Positions 1 through 11,526 of a stretch of 64,000 bases of DNA are shown here, one piece after another. This stretch comes from Antedon bifida (Eukaryota > Echinodermata > Crinoidea > Comatulida > Antedonidae), in contig OY727094.1 of assembly GCA_963402885.1 (NCBI GenBank), forward strand, positions 1,056,501-1,120,500, given 5' to 3'. The position numbers were made by a program, and so were the translations under genes. Numbering within the stretch: the first letter of the stretch is position 1; the number at the start of each line of letters is the position of its first letter. The notes under the pieces were generated by a model that saw only the letters and a list, made by a program, of their open reading frames with translations, was not told where the DNA came from and did no database searches.

Positions 1-6
1 ACTAGG

Positions 7-99
7 AGCGAGTCGGCATCGAACCCTTGCCGATGTTGTTGGCTCTTTAGGTACGGTAAACGGCTCCCTTGCCTTATCCGCTCGGCCATTTGACTCGCT
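7..99 (-). tRNA. tRNA-like sequence (Leu/Ser type), probably degenerate
   Basis: Read on the minus strand, the ends AGCGAGT and ACTCGCT pair over 7 bp. A TGGCCGAGCGG segment fits a polymerase III A box of Leu/Ser tRNAs and GGGTTCGATGCC fits a B box. The length of 93 nt fits a class II tRNA. However, the T-arm stem does not fold as the usual 5 bp plus 7-nt loop and I could not place a clean anticodon arm. A tRNA pseudogene or the head of a tRNA-derived SINE is therefore as likely as a working tRNA. Confidence 0.35.
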
Positions 100-2656
100 A
101 AAATGGCCGTAAGCTTAACAACAAAAACGTTTACCTTGTGCTGTGCACGTGGTACAGAAGATGATAAACAGTCTTAATGTCATAGTCAAGTTCATGCTGA
201 AATCTTTAAGCAAACAATTTCGATCCTTTATTTCGTTATCTGCTTATCGATCAAATATAGTTACCATTATTAATTATGTATAATTTATAATATTAAACGG
301 CATAATTATTAATAGATATTGATATTAGTTAAATTAGTTGTTTTTTCTAAATATAAATAAATGCTAAAAAATGCTAACAAGTCTCTACTTACTCTCATAT
401 AATACCGATCGAGTTTTTTTTCTATTCTTGAACAACTGTCTCTGCTGTTCACGGTACAAATAAAAAAAATGCTATTTAAAATGTTATTAAAATATTCTCA
501 CGTAGTTAAAAATTAAAATGTAATTGTATACAGTAGTGTTCTTGAAACACTTTATTACCAGCTATTAATAATACTTTATCAAGTCATTCGTTTATTGTAC
601 ATTTTGCGTAATAACAATAGTAATAATAGTAATATAATATACAATTTATACATAATAAAAAAAAAATACTTTTCAGTAAGCGAAATATAGATTTTTTTAT
701 TATGAAAATACATATCAAAAGAATAAATTAGAATGAACGTAAAAAAACATTGAGCTGTGGAATTACGTGAAATGAGTTGCGTTTACATTGCGTTCTAGTA
801 GGAAACAACAAGCTTCAAACATTTCATTGCAATTCCTAGCTTTTACAGCAGAAAATCCCTTTTTAATAACTTTTGATAACTTATTAATACATTTAGATCA
901 TTGGCTTGATAAAAGAATTCCTCCATGATTTAACCGAGGACCACTTATTGCGCAGTGACGGCCTACGGAAAAGAAACGCGTCATCGTACATGATAATTCG
1001 CTATAAACGCGTTTTAGTCAGTAACGCGGCGATAAAACGACGTAAATTGTAGTTTTTTACTTTTTTCATTGAAGTGTTTCATTTCTCAATACAATTTAAA
1101 CTCCTGGGTTGAAATAAAGAATTAAAATTAGAAACTAACGTGTAGCTTACCTTAGCAAACTTGTCTTGTTCTCTTCGAACGACCGATCGACTAATATATC
1201 ACGATGTGTCGTTTTTATTTTTTATTTATACACTAAGGGTATCGTGTGTCTCATTAGATAAAAACGATTAAAATAATGTCAACAATACCTATTAGGCCTA
1301 TTATTCATATTTGAATTTTGGCCCTACATCAATTTAAAATGAATTATTACTAAAGTGTTCATATTGTTATAACAAATGGAAATGTGTATAATGAGATTGT
1401 AACAAGAACAACTTAAAGACTTTTGTGCTATCAATGTTATAGACCTCCAGCATTTAATATCTTGAACAATATTGTATTCTTGTTTTAAACTTGGCAATTT
1501 TTTTACACAATTAATTAATTGTGAATAATTGTCAATAAAGTATGACCTCGAATAACCCCCAATAAGAACAAGAAGACGCGTATGCCTATATTGTATTCGA
1601 TTCAATTCAACATTTATTTCGACCAAAATCAACATATGTAAACAAACAAGAAACAACAAAGTATCATTTGGGGAGGGACGTCATAGAGACTTAAATAAGT
1701 CCGTCACTGTCGCTCATGACACATAATTACATAACACAGTATCCCTTATCCAACTGTTGGATTATTATGTATACACAGTAGGCCTACATCATGTAATGTT
1801 AAAATAAAATTAACAACTATTTCGTTGTAGAAAAAGATCAAGGATGTAAAAACAAAATAAAAATTATCATCATTTTAAGACATGGTTGATAAGTTTTAGG
1901 AGGGGTGGGGAGAGGGGGGCCTATAGCCTGTTTACCGCCCCCACCCCGTCCATAAAACTACAAGAAAACAGGACAAAGCCTTACCTTTTGAAGTTTAAGT
2001 TATGATATTGATATCACTTTCTTACTACAAGCTGCTGTCTCTAACAACAACGGTATGTCGCTATTACGTTTACGACGCAAGTACTAATGTATCGTTTACG
2101 ACATGTTTATCATTATTTTTAAAAATTTTATCCAAAGTTAGTTAATAAGCAATCAATTATTATAACCCATGTCAATCATAATTAAGTTACATCCATTAAA
2201 TTACTAATTCAGATACTCGGATTAATAAACCAAAAAAAATAACGGTGTGATAGAGTCTCGTGATAGTTATCGTAAGCGTTCCATACTTTTTACAATCGAT
2301 TTTAAATCGATCATATAATGCTTAATTGAATGAGTTTGCGAGTAGTTTATATTCATTACCGGTACTTATATATTTAATAATTCTGTAATTATAGATTTAA
2401 TTATAAAATAAATAATATAAATCTATTATTCAACAAGGTTGTTTAGGAGGCATAATCGTTTGTGATAAAAGATTTCTATGATCAACTGTATTTTATTTGA
2501 TAATTTGACCTAATGCCTTGGTACTGAGGAATATAAATATAGTAATTAACCACCATTTAACCTTGGAGACACAACAGCCCCCCTAATAGGAGTGTCCCTG
2601 GATAGTATTATAAATTCGACACAACATTAGCATTTATTATTAATGATGTCCCTAGC
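100..2656. other. Intergenic, no gene recognised
   Basis: AT-rich DNA with only short unconvincing ORFs on either strand. I see no exon with matched splice sites and no familiar repeat family up to the MITE cluster that follows. Confidence 0.5.
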
Positions 2657-2658
2657 TA

Positions 2659-3022
2659 AAGCTTTGTTCCCACTAGCGACGCAACGTAAGGACGTAACGC
2701 AACGTAAAGCTCGGTTCCCACTAGAGATGCAACGTAAAGCAACCTACGCAACGTAAGAAAATGACCTTCCAATAATTGTGTTTGCCCCCGCCTGCGTGAA
2801 ATCAAACCTGCGATTTTTGCAGTATTGTTGCGTCGTCGGTTCCCACTTGTGCTTACGTAATACAGCACTTTGCGTCGATACGTCGCTACGTTGCGTTCTA
2901 GTGGGAACCACGCTTTAGTGATTTGACCAATCACAAGCGATGGGTTATATTCGAACAGTTGCTTGTCATTGGTCAATTGGCTTGCGCGTACGTCCTTGCG
3001 TTGCGTCTCTAGTAACCACGCT
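2659..3022. mobile_element. MITE family A copy interrupted by another MITE
   Basis: The left half (2659-2706) and right half (2918-3022) together make a family A palindromic MITE, with TTCCCACTAGCGACGCAACG at one end and TTGCGTCTCTAGTaACCACGCT at the other. It is interrupted by the element at 2707-2915. Confidence 0.75.
2707..2915. mobile_element. MITE family A, long subtype (A2), nested
   Basis: A 209-bp element with ends AAGCTCGGTTCCCACTAGAG and CTAGTGGGAACCACGCTT. It sits inside another family A copy and is flanked by TA on both sides (2705-2706 and 2916-2917). Its core, including CGCAGGCGGGGGCAAACA in the opposite orientation, recurs at 53924-54117 and 56033-56241, which defines the A2 subtype. 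Confidence 0.8.
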
Positions 3023-3202
3023 ATGGGTTGGCCGTATTGCTAAGCACTGATAAAATAAATTGCCTCTGAATATGGGTGTCAGAAAGTTCTAATGTAGATA
3101 GATAAATATAATTTCTTTAATTTGCCCTTACGTAAATTGATATATAGATAAATTGAAATTCTCATATGAAGGTTATCTTTAACAAAAAAAAAGCACAATA
3201 GG

Positions 3203-3321
3203 ACGTAGATGCAACGCAAACGACCAATCACACGCGACTGTTCGAATAATCTATCGCTTGTGATTGGTCAAATCACTTTACGTTGCGTTGCTTCCTTTCG
3301 TTCTATTGGGAACCAAGCTTT
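3203..3321. mobile_element. MITE family A, 5'-truncated copy
   Basis: Shows the family core (CGACCAATCACACGCGACTG, then TTGTGATTGGTCAAATCACT) and the right end TTGGGAACCAAGCTTTTA. The left terminal repeat is eroded. Confidence 0.65.
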
Positions 3322-3865
3322 TAATCCATTTTTGCAACTGACTACGTGCAGAGAAATTTACGTTATAGCGCCACCTAGAACATAGGAAAGACGAGCGACG
3401 GTACTGAGGTATGTACTTATAATAATAAGCCTATTAAATCCAGCTAGCCTACCGTTTATTAGACGAATTAGAAGAATTGCACATTGACTTTGGGAATGAA
3501 ATGGTGCCAGGTACGAGTCTATTATTGTTTATTGTTGTACTGTTTCTATAAAGTACCGTTTAGTATGTTTAGGCCTACTACTACTCTAGAGCTTAGAGAG
3601 TAGGCCTAACTAAGCACTGACAGTTAACTAAGGTGGTTGGTCCAGGGTCCATGCTTCCTAGTCTGTTGACTGTATCAGGTGGTACATGGGTGATACTAAT
3701 TAAACTTTGGAGAAAGGTTCCCTTTCCATACACCACGGCCGTCAATGTCTTCACAGTAAAACAATTAGTTAATTGCACTGGAATTTCAAAACTATGAATT
3801 CTTGTAAAAGTGTAAGTAATTGCTTATATTCCAGAATTGTGTCTCCTAGCAACTCACAAGCGGTC
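3322..3865. promoter_or_regulatory. Upstream region of GLT1D1
   Basis: The 540 bases before the GLT1D1 start codon hold no other gene that I can see. A pyrimidine-plus-AG run (TTATATTCCAG, ending near 3834) just before the coding start could be the acceptor of an intron in the 5' untranslated region. I cannot place a transcription start. Confidence 0.3.
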
Positions 3866-6800
3866 ATGAAAGTGCTCCTGTTGTCTCCTCTTCACCTGCA
3901 AACTGGCAACAATACGTCATCACAACGGATACGGTACTCATTTTAATGCAATGCAGTACATTTTGTATATTTTTTAAGAGGGTAAAGGGATATCGGTACC
4001 TTGTTTGTATCTTCTAGTTAGGATACTTTACTCTTATTGCCTCATCCTTCGAATGAGACCTATTAGCTGTTGTTCCCATATACACAGAAGACATGTCATA
4101 GTCATAGTGTTTTATTTGTCCATTTAAAAATTAACAGAAATTTGTTTTGAAAACTGGCATATCATATAGAAAAATAAAACCGTAAAAATTACACAAAAAA
4201 TGTGTGCAATAATTGTGATGACTTAGACGATGAAAAACATATGTTTTATTGAATTAATTAATTAATTTTGAATATATTCAAAATTAATTAATTCATTCAA
4301 AAAAACATATGTTTTTCATCGTATAAACAAAAGTTTAAACAAAAAAAAAAATCTGAAGCGAGAATTCTTTGATCTAATCATTTTATTTTAATCATATTCA
4401 GGAATTATCTGGAAACCGATGGACACGTAGTTGATCTTCAAGATTGCTACCAGTTTCAGAGTTCAAAACAGTTTGAAGATCATGTGACAACCTCTCAGCC
4501 AGATTGTGTTCTTGCTGTTCATGCGTATCGCAGTGGGCTGTATTTACAAGGTTTGTGATGGTGTACGATTTACCAATTTGTTCCCAATATATAGTTGTGA
4601 TAATAAAAAAAGGCTCAAACTTTTGTAGCCTAGTAATAGACCAGAAAAACAGTGTCAAAACACTATAAATGTACCTATCAATCATGTTAGTGGTACTCAA
4701 ATGCAGACACACATTTTATTTTGTTATTCTCCTGACAATCCCTGAAGAGTGAGGGTGCATTCCTGACAGACTGGTGCACCCTCCCATAACATATTTTAAC
4801 GTTCATACAAAAATGCAAGCTTTATTAATTTTTAACCATAAATCTCTTGGGCAACAACTAAAACATTTAATTATTTTTAATTTCTTTTCTTTTTCTAGCT
4901 TGCAGTCTTCCAATAATTCTTGTGTTTGGGGGAACTGATTTAAATGAACATTTTAAATGTAAAGACAAGATGGCAGTCATGACAACGGTTGTACACAAAG
5001 CAAAGTAAGATCACTATACAATTACTTTAAGTTCTGTCTACACTATCAAACTTTATGTGACAAAAAAATGTGATGTGCCCATATGATGATGTCATATCAC
5101 TACCATATTTGGGCACAAAACTAGTTTGATAGTGTAGACAGAGTTTCATATCGTAGATGCAGTAAATGGTTCCTCTCATTTTCTTCTCTTTTTTTGGTTA
5201 TTTTATGATTATGTTTGTGTGCAAATCGCTGTATTAATATTATTAATTTGCATCATGGGGATGAGTGGCCGAGAATAGATTTTTTTTGGGTTATTATTGT
5301 AGTAGTATTTATGGTAAGTTCTAAGAGTTCTAACTTAGTTTTTCTGTGTTTGTCAGGAAGGTGGGATTGTGTGAGAGAGGATTAAGTTGTATTAATGAGG
5401 ATAAATGTATGAAATTCAATTTCTATTTTTACTTTATTTAGGTTTCTGCTAGCATTTAGCAAGCCAATGTATGAACAAGCTGTACACCTCTGGGTAAGTT
5501 ACAATCTTTTAAACTAATCTTTTAAATATTTTTAGACTTTATTCTTTTTAATATTTAATCGTTTTAATCTTATATTCTTTTTATTATTTAATCTTTTTAA
5601 TCTTTATTCTTTTTAATCTTCAATCTTTTTAATATTTAATCTTTATTCTTTTTATTATTTAATCTTTATTTTATTATTTAATCTTTTTAATTAATCTTTG
5701 TTTGATTTAATCTTTTTAATCTTTATTCTTTTTATTTAATCTTTTAATTTTTATTCTTTTTAATATCTAATCTTTTTAATCTTTATTATTTTTAATATTT
5801 AATCTTTATTCTTTTTAATAATTAATCTTTTTAATCTGTAGTCTTTTTAATATTTAATCTTCTTAATCCTTAACCATACATCTCTCGGCCGACAACTGAA
5901 ACATTTGATTATTTATTCATTTATTTTAGCCTGATGTCATTGGACGACTTATTCTCCAACCCCAGGGTAAATTATCATTAAATAATTTTAAAAAGCAAAA
6001 ACAAAAGTATACAATAATTAGCTACAAGTATTAATTAATTAATAATATTGGCTAAAAATAAAAAGAATGATGCAACTCCTAGACAATGTTCAATAACATT
6101 TATTTAATAATGGTAATAATGATGGTACGTCAGTAATAATATAATGTTCGTTTGTTGTTAAAGTCTTCTTAAGCTTTCACTTTCACTACCATCAATTCGT
6201 CTTATTGTTTGTTGGGCTCTCTCTGGTGGTAGTCTCTTTCTAGTATTAATGGTAATAAAATAAAATAATGCTTATTGTTCAATTAATAAATAAAAGTAAC
6301 AACATAATTATACTTATGTCTGTTTCTTTTTAGCTGTGAAGACCTCACCAGATGTTTCCTTTAGTTTCATCGGACACCTTCAGGATATTTGTTGCGACAT
6401 ACGTCAAGATAGCGAAATCTTTCTTCTCTTAGCTGGACTTAGACCTGTGAAAGATGTCCTCTATCTTTGTCAAGTGTTTTCAGGTAAATTATGGACAGTC
6501 TAACAAGAATGGAATGCATCCCAATACTGGACAGTCTTCTAATACCGGAAACCCTTAGGCAGCTGGCCTAGAATGTCTAAATGTTTTTTAGACATTTCGG
6601 ACTTCAATAAAAGTCTGGGTTTGGGAAAGTTTCCGGTTTTCATAGAGTTTTGTAGTGGAACTCTAGCTGTTTCCTCATCTTTCGTAGCTAATGTTTTCTT
6701 GTTTTTCATAAATTTTTGTTTTCTGTTCAACAGAATGGCACCAAGAGGAGAACACTGTTCATCTAGTCTTGGCTGGTCCAGACCTAGATACAACATATAC

Positions 6801-9800
6801 AACCAATGTTAAGCAAATTGTTAATGGGTGAGAAATAGTCTATATGTAACTTTGTAACCAGTGGCTGTATTCACCATCACACCACTTAGGCTAAGGGAAA
6901 CACCCTTACAATTAAAAAAATCTCCTATCTAAGTGAATACAATTTAAGGCAAATAATTAAATATTTATTTAAGTGAAATTCTTAATATTTAAGGGAAATA
7001 TCTCACTTTAGTGTGATTAGTGAATACTGGGTACAGGCTCTCCCGGACAATGTCGGCTTTTCCATAACATTTTGATGACATATTTGTACATATCCTTAGT
7101 TTTATGGAATAAATTTATTTTGATTGATTGATTCTCTATGTATCTAAAAGCTATAAAAAAAAAAAGATATATGGACATGATGATGTCATATCACTACAAC
7201 ATTTGGTCATATCACTACCATATTTGGGCATATCACACTAGTTTGATAGTGTAGACAGAGCTTAACACATTTCATTATTAGAGTTTTATGTGTTTTCAGT
7301 TTGTCAGGTGTTCACCTATTACCTGAGCTTTCTCTTGGCCATGCTCATGCCGCTATCCAACAATCCTTTGCACTGCTCAACTCATCGCTGAGCGAGGGAA
7401 TGTCGTCTACTATATTAGAGGTAATTTTTAAGGTTTTTTTCCAATTCAATTCAGTAAACAATTGTAATATAATATAGTATAGCATAATAAAAAAGCACAT
7501 TACAATTTCAAAGTAATGGTAGTATAAACTAATATATTGAATACAAGCTAGAAGTTTAAAGGGGGATTCTGGGTTTAAAATTGCTTTTAAATATCGTTTA
7601 TTTATTAAATAAAAAATATTATAACAATATAGACATGTCAGAATGAAGAAGTAATAACAAGTAATTAAAAAATTAAATTTCATATACATTTTAGGGTAAA
7701 TTCATGGAAAGTCTGTTTTTCAGCAGCTTAGGGAAGCTCATTAATATTCATGAGATATTCACAAAATCACGTCATCAGTGGATTCCAAACTCGCGACGTC
7801 ATGTACGTTGTGTTTGTCAACTAATTTACATCTCTCTCCCCTGTCAAACCACGACCACCCGATCATTGTGAAATACATTTTTTGTAGATTTTCTAAGCTA
7901 GGCCTAAAGTGTAATAATAACAGTAGTAGCATATATTTATTTGACATTTAATGAAATACAAAATTTAGTACAGATTACTCCATGGTACAGATTATATATA
8001 GATTGTATACAGTTATACTATTTTTATACCTCGAATAGTTCAGATCGTATTTATCGGCTTCAATAGGCTAGGCCTAGCCTAAATCATTTTTTGTCATGGG
8101 TGAGAGCCATTCTGACTAGGGATTCCATGCCACGATGGCTACCCTACGTTTTAAAACATTGGGGCCCATCATGGGCCTAGCTAGCCTACTACTAAACGAT
8201 TGGCCCATAAATAACAAAACTCAGTGGATCCAAACCCATCCTATCAACCAAACTCCTAAACAATCTAAACCTAAAACGTTCTACAAAATCTGCTGTAAAT
8301 ATTGAGGCAAAACAAGGTCCGATCGCCGTCCGCACGTATGGTGTCCCGATCGTCTAAGTAGGCCTAAAATAGGCCTAGTTTACTCTCCAAAAAAGCGGAT
8401 ACTGCATCAAGCAAGTAGACCAGGTAGTAGGAAGGAGACCTGGCCGATCCGGCCCAGTTAAAAATTGAGCTAGCTAGTGTAGTAGACCCTATGCGAATTG
8501 ATACTACCAGGCCTTTTACTATAGGCTACACTTGTTAAAATTAGCAATACTTATGTTTACAAATATTCCAACTCTCTCATTCGAGCTATGTTATCTATAC
8601 CATTCCGGTAGGTCGAGTCGACCTTCAATCAAATACTGTACATCGTTTATGTTGTGATTATAAACGGGGTATACTCGACCCGACCAGTTTGGTATTGTAC
8701 ACTGTATCTGCTTATCACGTGACGATGCCAAGCATGGGCAGAGAGAGCATGTGTATCATCGTCTCGCTCTCCTCGCTCAGCAGGAATGTATACGTTACGC
8801 TTCATTGATTTTGAAGGCTTTCCCTAAGTCAGTGCGAAAATCGGCAAACGTAAAGTGCAAACATATCTAAGTTTTCACTGTTTTGATAAATTTTCATAGA
8901 AAATTGACTTCATAAATGGGAAGACCGACTAAAATTACATCAGATAAGTATAATTTTACAAAAGTAATTGATATGGTTAATGATAACGAGTCGTCGGAAG
9001 ATTGACCATTTCACGAATTTCCTATTCTGTAACACAGTGTCATATCGCCGTAGCTGCACTTGTAATCTGGCCTCATTTCACAGCCTTCGTTCTGCTTCAC
9101 TGGGCGCTTATATAAATTGAAACTTTTACCGTTCAAGAGACAAACAAATATATTTTACATTTTTTACTATTCATTTTAAACCCGGAACCCCCCTTTAAGC
9201 GATTAAGTTCGCTGTAGGAGTCCTCCGGGTCTAGCATGTGTGATGTATGTGTTATTGTTTGTTTTGGAAACTCAGAATAAATTGAATTGAATTGAAAAGT
9301 TAAACTCGAAAGTATTTTTGAATTATTTCATTTACTGAGAAATTTCTAGGTATGTATACTTGATACTAGATGCATATTTTAAATACTTGGTATTTGATTT
9401 ACAGGCAATGAATCTTGAAGTCCCAGTATTAGCAAGAGGTATAGCAGGAAACAAGGCAATCATATCACATGAAGAAACAGGATTACTTTTCAACACACCA
9501 CAGGTAAATAGCGCTATTTTAAGGCTATTTGTTGTAGTTTGATCATATATAGTTTTCATACCTGAGTCAGCTCATTCTCCTCCTCATCTGTACACTGTCA
9601 TAGTGGTTGTGACTGGTCAAACCATATTTCTAGAATTCTTTCTTGGCTTGTATTAGCATGTTAACCACCATAACGCCATTCTTTATTTGAAAAACTCAAC
9701 AATATTTCAGCCCCCGATAAATGATATTGATTTTGATAGTAGAATTCTAATTTGTAATATTTCCGAGTATCGTATTTTATAATAACTGAACCAGCATAGA

Positions 9801-11526
9801 TAGATACTCATTATTGACAAATGATTACTGACATTGTACAGTGTACCAGGAAATTGAATCCTGTACTCTCAATACATTTTAGTTAGTGTTGACATAAAAT
9901 GACCAATTTAACAACATAGATAGATAAGACAAGATATTAGATGTATCTTAATAGCTCATCATTCATACTGTTATTTATTTCAAATGTCTCACCCAATCAT
10001 GCTCTGTTCCATCATTCAACTTTTAATGTAGCTTTTTACTTGGTTTTATTACATTTTGTTGAAGGTAACATGAATAGGAATTGATCTTTATTTGTTTAGA
10101 ATGTTGAAATTGTTTTGTTGATTGTCAATGAGGCGGATCTAGGATTTTGAAATAGGGGGTCCAAGGGCCTAAAAGTAGTGAAATGAAGTTCTGCCTTAAT
10201 TTGATGTCCTATCTTTTGCATTACAATTTGTGAAATTTAGAAGGGGCCTGGGCTGGCTGGGCCCCCTTGAATCTGCCCCTGTTTAAGACTATTTACCCTG
10301 GTAAGTTAGTGTCATGGGTCAATTATCTTTGGTGGGTGGGTCACCAACTTACCCAGGTAAATACTAAACTAAACAGAAAATTCCCAATGAAATAAACCAA
10401 TTGACAATGAATGATAATTAGACGCTAATACCATAAATTCAAATACATTTGTCGCCCTCTATCAAGTTATACAACACCACAGCATATTGATATTGCCTAG
10501 TTACAGTCGTCGGATGTGGCACCGGCCTCTAGTAATTGTTTCTTTTTACAAAGCGCCACCAGTAGGCAATTATAATTGTTGGTGATTCCAGTATAGTTAT
10601 GACACGCTATGTGTGCCAAAATGTTTTCTTTTAAAGAATATGAGGCTGAATCGCCATCTACAACCTAGACTATAAAGACATTAGTAGTAGAGCCCAGCAG
10701 CAGCAGCATTTAATGACCTTAGCTACTATAGCACTTCAACTGCAGCAATTTGCTGTAATGTCATTTTAATTACATAAGTAATGTGTACCCTAAAGTAACT
10801 TAAGTCAATAGCAACATCTTATGATAAATGTACTGTAGTGTTTAGTCAAGAGTATCGTCTTGTATTGTAACCTTAAAATGTTTCATTATGGGTTTCAAAG
10901 AATATGTAATGATAAAATAATGTTTTTATGATGAAATCTGTACTAAATTATGATTAGTGCTTATTGTTCAGCAGATAAAATGTACCATATTGCATTAATA
11001 CATTGAGTACTGTATTTGTATACTGTATTTGTATACTGTATTTGTATACTGCATTAGTTTACATTGAGTACGGTATTTGTATACTAACCATACAAATGGT
11101 GAAAACAAAATATTTAAAACAATCAATATGTTCCATGTTTAAATTGATACGACGATACATAATGTAATAAAGACTGATTTATATTCAACAACAGAAAATA
11201 ATTATATAGAAATTTTATATTGTTATTATTACTTTCATTATTTTCACATCTTTATTAATGGTGCCTATTAATCATTTAACCTTCAAGAGATCTGTTTTCA
11301 TATTCTCCCTTTATTATTTTACTTACAATACAATTCATTTAAATATGTTTTCTTTTTGTCAAACAAGGAATTCATCCATTATGCAAAGCTTTTGAGAGAA
11401 GATGAATGTTTTAGAAAGCGGATCATTCATAACGCTAAACACTACTTAACAGCTAATCACTCGACTGAGAATGAGAGAGCTAATTATTGTAGAGTTGTGG
11501 CAAAGATTACAGACTGTACCGAGTAA
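3866..11526 (+). CDS. GLT1D1: Glycosyltransferase 1 domain-containing protein 1 (complete, 10 exons)
   Basis: Exons 3866-3933, 4402-4550, 4899-5004, 5442-5493, 5930-5966, 6334-6483, 6734-6827, 7300-7420, 9405-9503 and 11368-11526 join in phase through GT-AG introns to 1035 nt, or 344 residues. The human protein is close to this length. The product is a GT-B fold, GT4-like (group 1) glycosyltransferase; its acceptor substrate is not established. Visible landmarks are the start [15 protein letters not shown], the VFGGTDLNE segment near residue 75, the [16 protein letters not shown] strand-helix in mid protein, [29 protein letters not shown] (the nucleotide-sugar binding region with the EGMS glutamate) and [14 protein letters not shown], then TGLLF near the end. 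Exon 8 ends in ILE and exon 9 continues AMNLEVPV, matching the family exactly. Intron 8 carries a 1.6 kb TTAA transposon, and other introns hold MITEs and an AT-rich repeat. A poly(A) signal AATAAA lies at 11827-11832. No breaks were seen, so it is probably functional. Confidence 0.93.
4228..4320. repeat. AT-rich near-perfect palindrome
   Basis: GATGAAAAACATATGTTTT on the left is mirrored by AAAACATATGTTTTTCATC on the right. The arms between them (AATTAATTAATTAATTTTGAA against TTCAAAATTAATTAATT) also pair, forming a hairpin of about 90 nt in GLT1D1 intron 1. It could be a small MITE or a cruciform-prone sequence. Confidence 0.75.
5029..5147. mobile_element. MITE family B copy
   Basis: Left end TTCTGTCTACACTATCAAAC and right end GTTTGATAGTGTAGACAGAG are inverted copies. 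The core GATGATGTCATATCACTACC is shared with the other B copies. It lies in GLT1D1 intron 3. Confidence 0.8.
5513..5870. repeat. Degenerate AT-rich tandem repeat
   Basis: Repeats of TTTTTAATCTTTATTC and variants run for about 360 bases within GLT1D1 intron 4. No exon is seen. Confidence 0.8.
6867..7027. mobile_element. Small TIR element (family E)
   Basis: GTATTCACCATCACACCACTT at the left is inversely matched by AGTGTGATTAGTGAATAC at the right, giving a palindromic MITE of about 160 bp in GLT1D1 intron 7. Confidence 0.55.
7028..7135 (+). mobile_element. Possible LINE 3' end relic
   Basis: An AATAAA-containing segment ends in a short-unit tail (TTGATTGATTGATT), like the 3' ends of non-LTR retrotransposons. 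No coding part is present. Confidence 0.35.
7165..7263. mobile_element. MITE family B, right half
   Basis: Carries GGACATGATGATGTCATATC and the right end TTTGATAGTGTAGACAGAGC. The left terminal repeat is missing. Confidence 0.7.
7560..9194. mobile_element. TTAA-flanked terminal-inverted-repeat transposon, non-autonomous
   Basis: The left end AGGGGGATTCTGGGTTTAAA and the right end TTTAAACCCGGAACCCCCCT are inverted copies matching at about 20 of 22 positions. Both are bordered by TTAA (7556-7559 and 9195-9198). A TTAA target with G/C-rich tips is typical of piggyBac-type elements. The 1.6 kb interior has only short ORFs (for example one of about 60 codons near 7.8 kb), so no transposase is visible. 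It lies within GLT1D1 intron 8. Confidence 0.65.
9199..9297 (+). mobile_element. LINE 3' tail relic
   Basis: Ends in AATAAATTGAATTGAATTGA, the same AATAAA plus (TTGAA)n tail that closes the LINE at 62.7 kb. It is probably a very 5'-truncated copy of that or a related family. Confidence 0.5.
10128..10368. mobile_element. Possible small repeats in GLT1D1 intron 9
   Basis: GGCGGATCTAGGATTTT against AATCTGCCCCTG (10132-10280), and then TTTACCCTGGTAAGTT against AACTTACCCAGGTAAAT (10286-10368), form two loose inverted-repeat pairs resembling degenerate MITEs. The rest of the 1.9 kb intron shows no exon. Confidence 0.35.
11010..11055. repeat. 14-bp tandem repeat
   Basis: TGTATTTGTATACTG-type units repeat about 3.5 times in GLT1D1 intron 9. 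Confidence 0.7.
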
